NCBI GenBank assembly: GCA_034509735.1
Contig: JACGWO010000010.1
Span: forward strand, 2,542,001-2,606,000
DNA length: 64,000 bases
Reading direction: 5' to 3'
Source of the DNA: Sesamum alatum
Taxonomy: Eukaryota; Streptophyta; Magnoliopsida; Lamiales; Pedaliaceae
Shown here: positions 47,134 to 58,160 of the stretch, piece after piece
Layout of the letters: each line of letters begins with the position of its first letter
Numbering within the stretch: position 1 is the stretch's first letter
The notes under the pieces: model-generated
Told to the model about the DNA's origin: nothing
What the model saw: only the letters and a program-made list of their open reading frames with translations
Database searches by the model: none
Translations under genes and position numbers: made by a program

Positions 47134-47650
47134 TTAGTGATAATTACACTGTCCACTCATGAGATTTGATGTAATTATACATAGATCCTCTGTGATTTGG
47201 AAAATTACACATAGTACTCCTGAGATTTATTTTCGTCTAACAAATAAACTTATTCATTAGTCAAGGTTCCCTGAATTTGCCAATATTAAAAAAAAAAAAA
47301 AAAAAGCTAGATGAAACGTCATATTTATCCATAATTGACTTATTACTACTTTAGTACATCTTTACACATTAATGCATGTGGGGAGGTATATCTTTATCCT
47401 TATAAGGGTAGTTTTTTCAAAAAAGAATTGTTTGACTTGCAATTAAGTCAGTAATAAGTCAATCGAGAAATATCGATTTTCATTGACTGTTTTTGTTAAT
47501 ATCAACAAATTCGGTAATTTTAACTAATTTAGAGATCTATTTATTAGACATAAGCAAACTTTATGGTATTAGATGTAATTTTTTAAACCACACAAGGTCT
47601 GTGTAACTACACCTAATTTTAGAGGAGTACGGTGTAATTATTATTTTTTT
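47134..47650. mobile_element. MITE family C copy
   Basis: Starts GTGATAATTACACTGTCC and ends GTACGGTGTAATTATTATTT. Internal blocks (GTCTAACAAATA, TTGACTTATTACT, GGTAGTTTTTTCA) match the copy at 21806-22363. No clean target duplication was identified. Confidence 0.6.
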
Positions 47651-48074
47651 AATGAGGTTTGTAACAGGGAGGGCTCTTCGAATTTTTCCAAAAAAATAAT
47701 TTATTTTTTTGTGGTCTGAGTTTTGGAATTTTGAATTTCGAATTATGAGAAATGAGTTCAATCACCCTTGTGTAAATCATATGGTGATTTCATATAAATA
47801 AAAAATTGGGATGTTACCGGGACTCATAAATGATTTTCAGAACTTATTCCATTTCGTTTAATCTATACCTCTATAATTATACTGTCCATTCATGAGATTT
47901 GGTGTAATTACACATAAATCTCCTATAATTTATAAAATTAAAGTTAGTATCCCTGCCATTTTTTTTTTTTCTAATAAATAGATCACCCAATTAATCCAAA
48001 TTCGTTGAATTTGTTGATGTTTAGCAAAACCATTGAACGAAAATCCATATTTACTTAACTTGACTTATTGCAGG

Positions 48075-50237
48075 TAGGGGTCGCAATTATACCCGAACCA
48101 ACCAAGACCCGCCCCACAAAAAATTAAAGGCGGGGAGGGTAATGCTAGGGTCCGGGGTAGGCCTCATGTCCACAAGGACCCGTCCTGAGACCCGCACTGA
48201 TATAATATATATATATATATATATATTTATTTATATATTAGTTTTTAGGGTGAATTACAATGATCTCCTCTGAGGTTTGGCACAATTACGGATACCCCTC
48301 GTTGTTTCAAAAATTATAAATACCTCCCGGAGATTTGTAATTTATAACTAAAGGCTTGAAATGGTCCATTTTTTCCTTGACTTTTTTTTTTAAAAAAAAA
48401 ATTATAGAAAAATAAACTGATGCAAATCACATTATTGCTCATCTGTGTAAAAAATGTACGAAACATCTCCCCGCGCATTTTTGTCCAAAAAATTTATAAT
48501 TTTTTTTAAAAAAATAAATCAATTTGCATAAGGGCATTTTAGTCAGTTCACCCATAAAATGGATGAACATGAGTTATTTGTTAGATGGTAACAAACCTCA
48601 GGGGGGTATTTATAATTTTTGAAATAACGAGAGGGTATCCGTAATTATGCCACACCTCAGAGGAGGCTATTGTAATTCACCCTAGTTTTTATGTATAAAC
48701 ACTAAATTAGATTTAAAAATTAGAACTTAACCCTAGCTCTCTCTACCTTCTCTCTTCTCGATTTCTCTCTCTGTTACTTGGTGTCGTCTTGCCTCACCTG
48801 TTGCCTCCTTTGCCGCTCGCCTTGCTATCGCGTTGCCTCGAGCATGATTTTCCACATGCACGAGACTGCGTTTGGAGTGCAACCATCCCAAGTTTGTGAG
48901 GGGGAGTATAATGAAGGAGACACCAGGCATAAAAGAAATCGAGGACGGTGGAGGCAGAATCGTCGAGTTGTAGTTTGTCGAAAGATGAGGCACATTATCC
49001 TTGTAAGTGGGTTTTGCTGCATTGAGAGAATGCAAGAGGATATAGACAGAAGATGGGTTGAGGCACAACAAATTTGTGGAGCTGAGCCAAGAAAAATGGT
49101 GTGTGGATTCGCCAAAAAGTATTGATGCTTGGGTTGGCAACAAGCATTGATGAAAAGTACTTCAGACATGAAGGAAAAGTCAATTGCGTCTACTAGGACA
49201 TCAACATCAATTGATTGGGGTGGTTTGTAACCCCCTTAAAAAGTGGGTTGGTTTAGTACGGCAGGCATTCACACAAGACTTGACAGTAGGTGTCGAAAGG
49301 GATCGACACAAGGCATAAGTTGGTATCGGCAAATGTTGTTAGACTGTTGATGCGTGTTGGTGCCATGACACTGGATTGGTGGTCGACACATGGTACAAAG
49401 GTTAGCCGGATGAGGAATGTCAGGTGACGGTACACGGCAGACTGCATGGCTAGCGGACGTGCAAACTTGGGCTTCGGTGGTAAGTGTCGGCATAGCATGG
49501 GCAATGTGAGAGACTTTATGGGAAGTCTACAGGTAGATGCACACGTATGTGCATGGGCGAGTTGGGCGCCCATGTGCGAAGACAATCGGCACGATGGTAT
49601 GCGCGATCAGCACACCATGCGGTAGTTCTCGACAAACTGACAGACGGGCGGACTGATATCACCCAATGTGCGGCTTTCCTCAGCAGGATGGCTAACGGAG
49701 CGCATGGATAGCCTGACTGCGTGTGCAGACGACCTATAGGGCTTGGCGAGTGTGGGAGCAAGCGGTTAGGGCTTGGTGACTGGCTGCGTGGGTTGAAACA
49801 AAGAGCACGTGGGAAGCATGTGATTAGCGTTTGAGGGCTGAAAACCGCCAGGCAGCATGACGGATAGTGGACTGTAACCGTTCTGAACATGGTGTGGTAG
49901 CTTTAGGGCGATTAATGACAGTTTTCCTTAACAGTCAGAGTCTTCTGTTCTCGCCTTCGCATCTTCTTGCCTCGGGTCTTCTCGCCTCGTCTCCCTTCCC
50001 TTGCCTCTTCTCGCCATCGCTTTGTCTCACCTCTCTCCTCGGTTCTCGCCGCCTAGCATCACGTCATCGTTGCGCCGCCTCGCAATGCCCTTCGTTGTTG
50101 CTGCATGTCTTCTTTATTTTCTTTAAAGAAGAAAAGGGAACCTGGGTCTACAGGTCAAACCTGCCTTGGGCGGGTAGAAGAAAGCTTAGGGCGCGGTGGG
50201 TTCCTGGTCTACCCATACCTGCCCGTTGTCATCTCTA
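48075..50237. mobile_element. hAT-like non-autonomous transposon, 2.16 kb
   Basis: Flanked by ATTGCAGG at 48067-48074 and 50238-50245. Ends read TAGGGGTCGCAA and, from the other side, TAGAGATGACAA, matching hAT-style TAGGGGTGGCAA termini with an 8-bp duplication. A 9-bp reading (ATTGCAGGT) is also possible and would favour a MULE. The interior is much less AT-rich than the surroundings, with CTC/TCT-rich leader-like stretches near 48735-48840 and 49935-50100. No ORF resembles a transposase; the best plus frame (48841-49125, MHETAFGVQPSQVCEGEYNE) is unrecognised and may be captured host sequence. Confidence 0.65.
48248..48682. mobile_element. MITE family B, 435 bp, nested inside the hAT-like element
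   Basis: Very well matched inverted ends (GGGTGAATTACAATGATCTC mirrored by ATTGTAATTCACCC), with extended complementarity through CTGAGGTTTGGCACAATTA / TAATTATGCCACACCTCAG. TAGTTTTTA is duplicated exactly at 48239-48247 and 48683-48691. The tight arm identity suggests it is one of the youngest insertions here. Confidence 0.8.
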
Positions 50238-50572
50238 ATTGCAGGTCAAATAAATCTTTTTATGGCCAGACTATCCTTATATATCTTCACAGGCTAATGC
50301 ATGTGGTGGTATATTTTCACCTTTATAAGGATAGTTTGACTAGAAAAGATTGATTTAACCAATAATAAGTTAGTATTAAGTCAATCGGAGGTTAAAAATG
50401 GATTTTCATTCAAATTTTTTTGCTAATAACAACAATTCGGTGAATTTTGACTAATAGAGGGATCTATTTGTTAGACGAAAACAAACGTTAGAAATACTAG
50501 AAGTAATTTACCAAATCACTGAAGATTTACGTGTAATTACACTAAATTTTAAGGGAGGGTATTGTAATTATT

Positions 50573-51924
50573 AAAAAAAAGAAAAAAAAAAAAAGAAAAG
50601 AAGGGGTTGAAGGTCAACTCAGATTACAGCAATGAATTTCACTAATAAATACATTTTACAGATCAACTTACCACAGTTTGACAAAAAATATGAATGTCCA
50701 TGTGCTCACATTCATGTATACATATTGATATCAACCGACGCAGCTGTTGTCTTGTGGGGGCAATTAGATGATAAACCACTTAATTATGGAGTAAATCTTG
50801 TATTAATGACTTGACCAGGTGGATTGAAGTTGCAATTATATGTATAACTGCAATAAACATTTTATTGTTTAGCTGTTAATCATACATATTTTGAGGGATA
50901 ATATATATATATATATACATGAAAATGTGATTAATGTCATTTAATGTTAGTAGGAAAAGAGATGTTAATTATGACAACATAATCTCCAGGAGACAAGGGA
51001 ATTGCTCTCATTCCGAAGCCAGCTTTGATTTCCTCATTGCCTATTTAAGTTACTTTCCTGTCTGGAACAAAAATAAATGTACTTGTCTTAACATAATATA
51101 TATATATATATATATATATACTCATTCACTCTCACTAAATAAATTAAAATCATAACTATACAAATTGATGATAAACATTAATTATGAACTAAGTTTTCCA
51201 TCTAAGGGAGTTCTCTTCTCTAATTGCTCTAAAATAATTCTCAGACTACGAACATTATTTAATTGCACACATAAAATAGAAATATTAGACAAAAAATACA
51301 CCTAAACAAGTAATAAAAATAATTGTTAAATCGATACATTCAGGTTAATTTTTACGTAATTGATGTATAATTTATAAGAAAGAGCAGCCCTTTTCATGAT
51401 TAATTAGTGCAATAATTTATCAATTACTAGTTGAGTATTGACAAATCTGATTTGAATTAATTTTTTTTTTATAAATATATAGAGAGAGATATAATTAATT
51501 AGTGGAATGTCCTAATCCATGCATGGAATTGCTGTAGAATTCCGAAATTTATGGATGGTTTCAAGATTCCACCCAGACTAGTTAAGTGAATTTTTATAGG
51601 AAATTTGAGGTGTGATGATCCACTACATGAACTGGACCCTAACACACACTTCTTGATTTTTTTTACTCAATTAAATTTGACCAATCAAATCAATTACAGA
51701 GTAAATATAATACAAATCGTTATGTGATTAGTCAATTTTTTTGAATTGTAACCAATCATATAAATAAATATATTACACTTGCTATTTAATTAATTCAAAT
51801 TTAACCCAAACCAAGTGTGGATTAGAATTTTCTCCACACTTGTTTATATTCGTATAGTTTACCTATTAGCTACCCTTTGATTTTGATTTTAACAAATAGA
51901 CAATACATTTACTCACTAACATAA
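50573..51924. other. AT-rich intergenic stretch, nothing recognised
   Basis: Contains a (TA)n run at about 51093-51120. Short frames (for example 50632-50814) have no recognisable features. Confidence 0.45.
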
Positions 51925-52144
51925 TCCCCGAAATGTTGGGATGTTATTCTACTGTATAGTAGGTGAAGGTTTTTCTACTGTAATCATTAGGTGTTGTTTG
52001 GATGTAGGTGTAATTGTTTAGCCTGTTGATCAGGATATAGTTGTTGTAATTGTCTTTATTCAAATATTGATATTCGATAAGACGAATTGTAATAGATTTG
52101 TTTCAATATTTAATAATATTTCACCGCTATCATTTTAAAAAAAA
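51925..52144 (+). repeat. 5'-truncated tRNA-derived SINE
   Basis: From TTCTACTGTATAGTAGGTG through GTAATTGTCTTTATTC, ATTGATATTCGATAAGACGA and TATTTCACCGCTATC to an A-run (52137-52144), it aligns with the SINEs at 57899 and 60200. The A/B-box region is missing or eroded. Confidence 0.55.
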
Positions 52145-53507
52145 TATAATTCCCGACGACAAAATTCATATGGAATTTTCTTCTTAATATTAATGACGGA
52201 TAGTTGGTTTGTTCATCCACAGTTAGAATCTTTCAAGTAAAAAAACAAGAATGAAGAAACGACAATTATACACTTGTGTATTTCAAATTTTCATTATATT
52301 AAGATTTTAAAAGGTTTTAGCTAGGGTAATACGAACTCGACCACCAAACCCTTCTCGATAAAAACAAATTAATCAAACTTATTATTATAATCAAAGTCAT
52401 TAAAATTAATCGGGATCGACCAAACCTTATAATAGAAATAATTTCCCATTCAACTAATAAAATGAATTCAATGAGAGCTCAAACTTCACATACACACACA
52501 CACACATTCAAGGCTGGAAACCATACAAAATCTTAATGTAATTATGGATGGATGAGTAAGCAAAATGGAATGTAAGAAATGATAAAGAAAGAATAGAAGC
52601 CACGTGCTTGACGAGATTGTTTAATGAAGAGGAAAATCAGTAGGAAGGAGCGATCGAAAACCCTGTAAGAAAAATTATTCTTAAGTGTAATAAACTCAAC
52701 TGATCATCACAAAGAATGAGGTGTGAGGGGAATCTGATAGACGTGGGCATGGCGACAGAACCGCCGATCCTTCAGCTGAATTCCCCCTTTTCATCTCACT
52801 GATCAGCTAATAAAACCTTGTAATTTCCTTCTCCCAGCTACTAATAAAACCCTAGCTCTCTGCCAGCTAACAATCCCCATGCCACTCCATGATATAATAG
52901 GGGTGTAAATGATTCGAGTCGGGTCGAATATATTATTTTTCAAGCTTTGTTTGAATTCTTATCGAGCTTCAAGATTGTGTTTGAATTTGGTATGATTATT
53001 GTTCTAATCGAGCTCAAATGAGCTTTGATTGGATCAAACACGAGTCGAGTTCGAGTAATTTGATATTTTCAAGTATGTTTTATGATTTTTGCACTAATCG
53101 AATCGAGCTCGGGCCAAGCTCAAAAGTGTACCGAACAATTTTTTTTTGTTCAAGTTTGATATGTTAAGCCTAACAAATCAAGTTCAAACGATCCCTCGAT
53201 TTCAATCACATCATGAATTCTCACGGGAAATTCTAATTCTGATCAGGTTTGGTCAGGATTGAACTAATTATATGATAAATGTAATATATTTGCCATTTAA
53301 TTGTTGTAGTGTTTAAGAAAAGTGAATAAGAATTGAGAAAATTCCCAGTGAGTTGTTTAGGTCTTCTATTACAAATTGATATTACAACTCATGTTGTGCA
53401 TCGTAAATACTCGTCACATATGTAATTTCTTTTCTGTGAAAGTATTTGGACGAGCTTATAAGTTGTTTAATATATTTTATAAGTTGTTATATATGTAAAG
53501 TGTTAAT
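52145..53507. other. Intergenic with a GAGCTCGA-type repeat at ~52903-53175
   Basis: AGGGGTGTAAATGATTCGAG opens a stretch rich in CGAGCTC and TCGAGTTCGAG words, resembling a common plant non-autonomous transposon type; the right end is not clear. A short CACACACACACACA run is near 52491-52504. No gene. Confidence 0.4.
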
Positions 53508-53751
53508 CACTATAAGAAAATAGTTAAATAGCAATAAAAAAAATGTATTATTGAAATCAACATCGAGCTAATTAGTAAGTAAAATTTTCATTGCTAATCT
53601 ATACTACTTAATATATATTTTAAACTATTTGTTGCTAAATTTGTTAGGAAGTAAATTTTTGTTGCTAAATACATGAGCAAGGAAAATTATACTTGCTAAT
53701 TAGCTCGAAGTTGATTCTTTTTCGTTGTTATTAATCGTTTTTCTTGTAGTG
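53508..53751. mobile_element. Non-autonomous CACTA element, 244 bp, 3-bp TSD
   Basis: CACTATAAGAAAA at the left mirrors TTTTTCTTGTAGTG at the right, and AAT is duplicated (53505-53507 and 53752-53754). The interior is a longer imperfect fold, with ATCGAGCTAATTAG matched by CTAATTAGCTCGA. Confidence 0.82.
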
Positions 53752-54096
53752 AATTTGGTAATACTTTGAAAAATAAAATATTAGAAATTTATAGACTCTC
53801 TTGAAACAAATACAAATATTTTTAAAATTTTAACAAGTTTGTTCAATTTTAATCATATTAATTATAGAATTAACTTTCGTTACTAATATATATCTTAATT
53901 ATTAGCTCTATTGTCTAGGCTAAAGAGCTTAAAAGTTGCACCTTAGATGGCGAATAAGCGTTTATTTTTAAAATAAGACCTAATATTTTGTAAACTTCAA
54001 AACATGTTATAAAGCATATGATCAGGTTATAAGTTTTCTTTAAGTAACGTTTAGCTTAACATTTTCTAAATTTTCATGTTACACATAAATTAAGTG

Positions 54097-54625
54097 AAAA
54101 AAATACAAGTTTAATCCTGTAATTAAGAAGATGACATTTTTGATCCCGTACGAAATAATTTATAGGACTAAAATTACAAATTAATTAGGTTATGTCCAAG
54201 TCACATGCAATTTTCCACCCAAATCAACCAAAAATGAACTGCATTACCAATTACAAGACACTAGAAAAAAAATTAACTTTTAATCATGACCGATTGTCAT
54301 GGTTAAAAATAAATAGCCGTAGTGAATAGTCATTCACCACGGTCTATAATGGTTATTGACCGTGGTATTTGGGAGTGTTGCTAAATCATTTGTCATGGCT
54401 AAAAGTCTGATAAAAATATTTGTTATGGCTCATAAACATGTCAAAAAGAGTTTTCATGATAGATAATATAGATTTTTACAATAGTTAATAATAATTTTTT
54501 ACCATAATTTTAGTTCGTAACCAATAATAAATTTTTGTCTGATAAGATTAAATTATGAAAATTAACTCGTGCAAAATCAAAAATACCAGCCCTCTAACTT
54601 AGAGAACTAAACTTGCATTTTTCCC
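54097..54625. mobile_element. MULE-type MITE (family A) containing a CACTA-like fragment
   Basis: Left AATACAAGTTTAATCCTGTAA is mirrored by AGAACTAAACTTGCATTTTT at the right. AAATTAAGTG is duplicated at 54087-54096 and 54626-54635. From 54259 (CACTAGAAAAAAAATTAAC) to about 54545 the interior is family E sequence, suggesting a later CACTA-like insertion whose right terminus has decayed. It ends about 255 bp before the bHLH start codon. Confidence 0.65.
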
Positions 54626-54880
54626 AAATTAAGTGCAATACAAGATGCAACGTCAATTTACATAGAAATATCTAAATTCCCATTAAACTAAAATGTAGCT
54701 AGCAAATTAAATAAAAGAAAAAGAAATTTAAAAAACCTAGTATTAATAGTGGACAGAAGGCACAAAGTTTGAACAAACCTACCCCAAAAGCTACTCACTA
54801 GACAACCTTATTCCACTCTTGTCTTTTGTCCCTTACAATCTCAAAAACTCTACTTAAACATCAAGATCAAGATCAAGATC

Positions 54881-56646
54881 ATGTCCCTAGCCAACAAGGA
54901 CCCTATGCCTAACCATTCCACCATGGCCATAATCCAAGCTAGTGCCTTTTACGACCACCACAATTTCGGATCATTACCTTCTCCCAAATCCTCGCCGGAG
55001 AAAATCTACGGGATCGGCGAGCATTCCAAGGCTGTCTGTCAAGAACCCGAAAGCCCGGAAAAAGGATCCGGGTTCGCCAAGAACAATTTCACAGTCAGCA
55101 ATTCTTCCACAGTGTCTAGTCCCAGCAGCACCAATTCTAATGGGTTAGGGTACCCGGCCAATTACAGCTTGTCCGAGGAGGGTCACTCTGTGATCAGCTT
55201 CAAACCCGAATACGGCAACTTCTTTCACGGGTCCGGGTCGTTTCTCAGCTTTGATCAAACCAAACGGGTGCCCGCCGGGAACTTGTACCCGAAGATGATG
55301 GTTGATGAAGACGAGTACCCGGCGATCTGGGAAGAGGATTTAAACCAGAGTAGTAGCTTCCAAAGTCAGCTGAACCCTAAGTGCACCGCCGCCGCCGCCA
55401 GTCATGGCCTGCCGGAAACATCCAGCAGCCACCACGCCGCAGCCAGCTACGGCAGCGGAGGACAATTCGCATGGCTGAGTGATCATGAGGCGAATACAGT
55501 TGCTGATGGGATTCGGGAGCTGGGAAGACAAGAATCAGGCAACAGCAGTAAACGTCCATATCCGGTACTAAAATTCAAGATTACAGACAATTTTCCTGTC
55601 GGTATTCAAGAAATTATAGTACTGATTGATTTTATTACAGGGAGATCAGAGCACGCAAGCTCTCAAGAAACAGTGCGTTGTTGCTCCGAACAACGGTTCG
55701 AAGAAGCAGAAACCAGTAAAGACGGCGTCGCCATCGCCGTCGACGTCGAAGGATCCACAGAGCATTGCAGCTAAGGTTAGCTTCTGAACTACGTTAATGG
55801 TTTAAGAGAAGTTGTGTACAAATTAAGCAAAAGATTAAGGAAGGAATGTTGGTTTATGGGCTGATTAAGAGAATGTTTTATGGTGTAGAATCGAAGAGAG
55901 CGGATCAGTGAACGGCTGAAAATACTACAGGATCTTGTCCCTAATGGCTCCAAGGTAAGAATTAAGGTTTATTCGATATTGATAACAACAGAATTGAATG
56001 TAACCACTTTATTTTTTATTAATAAAATTTATCGCTTTCAATTTTAAAAAAAAAATCTTTGAGAAATCACAATAATTGCATATAGCTAATGGCATGATCT
56101 ACGGACATTTTAGCTAAAACTCTGTGTAGAGTTCAAAAATATGTACCAAATTATTGCATGTTAATTATTAACTTAAATTTTGTGGTCTAATTTTATGTGG
56201 ATGCAGGTTGATTTGGTAACCATGCTAGAAAAAGCTATCAGCTATGTCAAGTTTCTCCAGCTACAAGTGAAGGTATGTTTGAATTATCCGAGGATTCGAA
56301 ATCCTTATAAATATTATTCGAGAATACTAATAGAACATGATTTATACTGTTTGATATTTTTATATCTGATATATATATATATATATATAAAGATTTTACA
56401 AGTACAATCGTAAGACTAAGAATGAATTGCAATACACTTATTCTTATATGTGATTGTATCATTTCTCATGAATTATGCATCAATCACACGACAAGGGTAA
56501 GCAAAGAGTTAATTTTGCAGGTTTTGGCTACGGATGAGTTTTGGCCGGCACAAGGTGGAAAAGCTCCCGACCTTTCTCAAGTCAGAGAAGCCATCGATGC
56601 CATCCTTGCATCGCAAAGAGACAGAAACTCAAGCTCGAAATCATGA
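54881..56646 (+). CDS. RHD6: RHD6/RSL1-like class I RSL bHLH transcription factor
   Basis: Five exons in one frame: 54881-55564, 55641-55775, 55889-55954, 56207-56272, 56521-56646, giving 358 residues. The N-terminal 228 residues are Ser-rich with acidic WEEDLNQ patches. The bHLH (about 264-317) reads KDPQSIAAKNRRERISERLK, then ILQDLVPNGSKVDLVTMLEK, then AISYVKFLQLQVKVLATDEF. The following WPAQGGKAPDLSQVREAIDA tail is characteristic of RHD6/RSL1 (class I RSL). Basic-region residues Arg-Glu-Arg for E-box contact are present. Class I RSL proteins act in the nucleus to start root-hair development and other tip-growing cells. RHD6 and RSL1 cannot be separated here. An A-tailed SINE fragment lies in the third intron. 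The first intron is only 76 bp. Confidence 0.88.
55971..56055 (+). repeat. SINE 3'-end fragment in the bHLH intron
   Basis: TTCGATATTGATAACAACAG...GAATGTAACCACTTTATTTTTTATTAATAAAATTTATCGCTTTCAATTTT plus an A-run matches the 3' end of the SINE at 60200-60446. It lies within intron 3 of the RHD6-like gene. Confidence 0.55.
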
Positions 56647-57072
56647 GAAGGCAAGACGATCAGAAACAAGATTCCTCGACTTTGTAAACTCAAAAAACAT
56701 CGAAAAAAAAGGGCTCAAAATAACAGGATTGATCTTGTCCGAAATTGAAGTACAATTTCTAAGGAGTGGAATAAAGTAAAGTGTACATCAATCCTTGGAG
56801 TTGTTCTTTATGATCTTAGTACTAATTATTAATGTCTTATCTTGGAGACTGAAAATGTGGTCTCCAAAAGATCTTCCCCACAAGTTTTGATTGAAAAATG
56901 AAATCAATCTTTTTTATGTACTTTGATTAATACCAATTCAAAGCAATTAGGATTGGAAGTAGGGAAATTTATTAATATTAATTCATTGAAATGATTCAAA
57001 AATCGATATATGGAAATCTAATATCCATTTGAGTGATGTGCTTAAAACCATTTACTTCTTATAATTTTTAAA
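56647..57072. other. bHLH 3' flank
   Basis: Likely 3' UTR directly after the stop, turning AT-rich near 56900. No further gene. Confidence 0.45.
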
Positions 57073-57282
57073 GGAAAAAATGCAAGCAACCCTATGTGAT
57101 ATTACAGATGAGCAAATTACTCCCTTATGAAAAAAAAATAGCAATTTACCTCCCTATGTTTTTTAAAATGAAACAGGGAGGTAAATATATTGCTTCATTT
57201 CAAAGAACATTGGGAGGTAAATTTTTTCATATGAGGATAATTTGCTCATTTGCAATATCACAGGAAGGTAAATTGCATTGAC
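57073..57282. mobile_element. MITE family D copy
   Basis: AGGAAAAAATGCAAGCAACC at the left is mirrored by GGTAAATTGCATTGACCCC at the right, with a central CAGGGAGGTAAA fold. The flanks AATTTTTAA and AATTTTCAA match at 8 of 9 bases. Confidence 0.6.
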
Positions 57283-57888
57283 CCCAATTTTCAAGTTTTA
57301 AGGGAAATTGCAATTCTAATCTCTTAGGGAGTTGTTAATTTTAGTCGCGTTGGAATCAAATTTAGAAATTAAGCCTTGAAATTTTGAAAAGAAATTGGCA
57401 CATTAGTGACAAAAAACTACTGAAAATTGCAATTTGATTAAAATTTGGGGTTCATGTGAGACACACATGCCAAATATCGACCAACTTTTTAATTTTCGTC
57501 ATAAATAAGCCAATTATTTTATGAATAATAAATAACAAAAAATGTAAATATTACGATTTGAAGCTTTTGATGAAATCAAAATTATCAAAATTAGTACTGT
57601 ATATGTTACAAACAACAAAAATTAAAATTTCTAATTATCTTGTACTTCAATGATAAACCACTAAGTATTAATTAATATGTGATCAAAGAATGAGTATTTT
57701 CTAAAAAAAATAAGTATGCACGGCGTATAGAGTTTGACCTCAAAGAGTATTCCACATATCCGTACACGTATATAGACTCGGAAAATGGAGCCTGCAGTTG
57801 AACATTAAACATAACGCATACAGTATAAGTACAGAATTATACGTACAAAGCTTTACGTACAGCAAAAAAATTGAAGTACTTAATTTTG
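57283..57888. other. AT-rich intergenic stretch
   Basis: GGGAAATTGCAATTCTAATC near 57301 resembles a family A terminus, but no partner is evident. No gene. Confidence 0.4.
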
Positions 57889-57898
57889 TAAGACTTGC

Positions 57899-58160
57899 GC
57901 CGATGAGGTCTAGCTCAATTGGCGAAGCTGAGGCTCCATGATTTTAGAGGTTCTGGGCTCGAGCCCCACGTGGGATGATATTGTTACTACTGTATAGTAA
58001 GTATTGTTTGTGTATTAGTAAGGTGTTTTATTTTTTTATATTATTGATTAGGGTATAATTGTTGCAATTGTTTCAGTTTCATATTAATATTCGACATGGT
58101 TAGTTGTAATCACTTTACTTGACTTAATAAAGTTCATCTCATGCAATTCAATTTTTTTTT
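57899..58160 (+). mobile_element. tRNA-derived SINE, ~260 bp, with TSD
   Basis: An A-box-like TAGCTCAATTGG (57911-57922) and a B-box-like GGTTCTGGGCTC (57949-57960) give an internal Pol III promoter 26 bp apart, as in tRNAs. A CCACGTGGGATGATATTGTT...ACTGTATAGTA body and a T-rich tail follow. TAAGACTTGC (57889-57898) and TAAGACTCGC (58161-58170) form a 10-bp duplication with one mismatch. Relatives in this window: 51925, 55971, 32960, and 60200 on the minus strand. Confidence 0.75.

Larger units (their letters stand above)
47871..50572. mobile_element. MITE family C copy split by a hAT-like element
   Basis: The left half (47871-48074) starts TATAATTATACTGTCC. The right half (50238-50572) resumes with AGGTCAAATAAATC and ends GGGAGGGTATTGTAATTATT. 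Without the 2.16-kb insertion the halves form one copy of about 535 bp, as in the other family members. Confidence 0.7.

Noticed and set aside
48733..50238. Several open frames of 100-136 codons on both strands
   Set aside because: Overlapping frames on both strands in a GC-richer transposon interior, none with a recognisable domain.
57899..57972. Possible tRNA gene (A- and B-box spacing, GGTTCTGGGCTCGAGCCCC)
   Set aside because: No acceptor-stem pairing and a long non-tRNA body with a tail and target duplication follow; it is a SINE.
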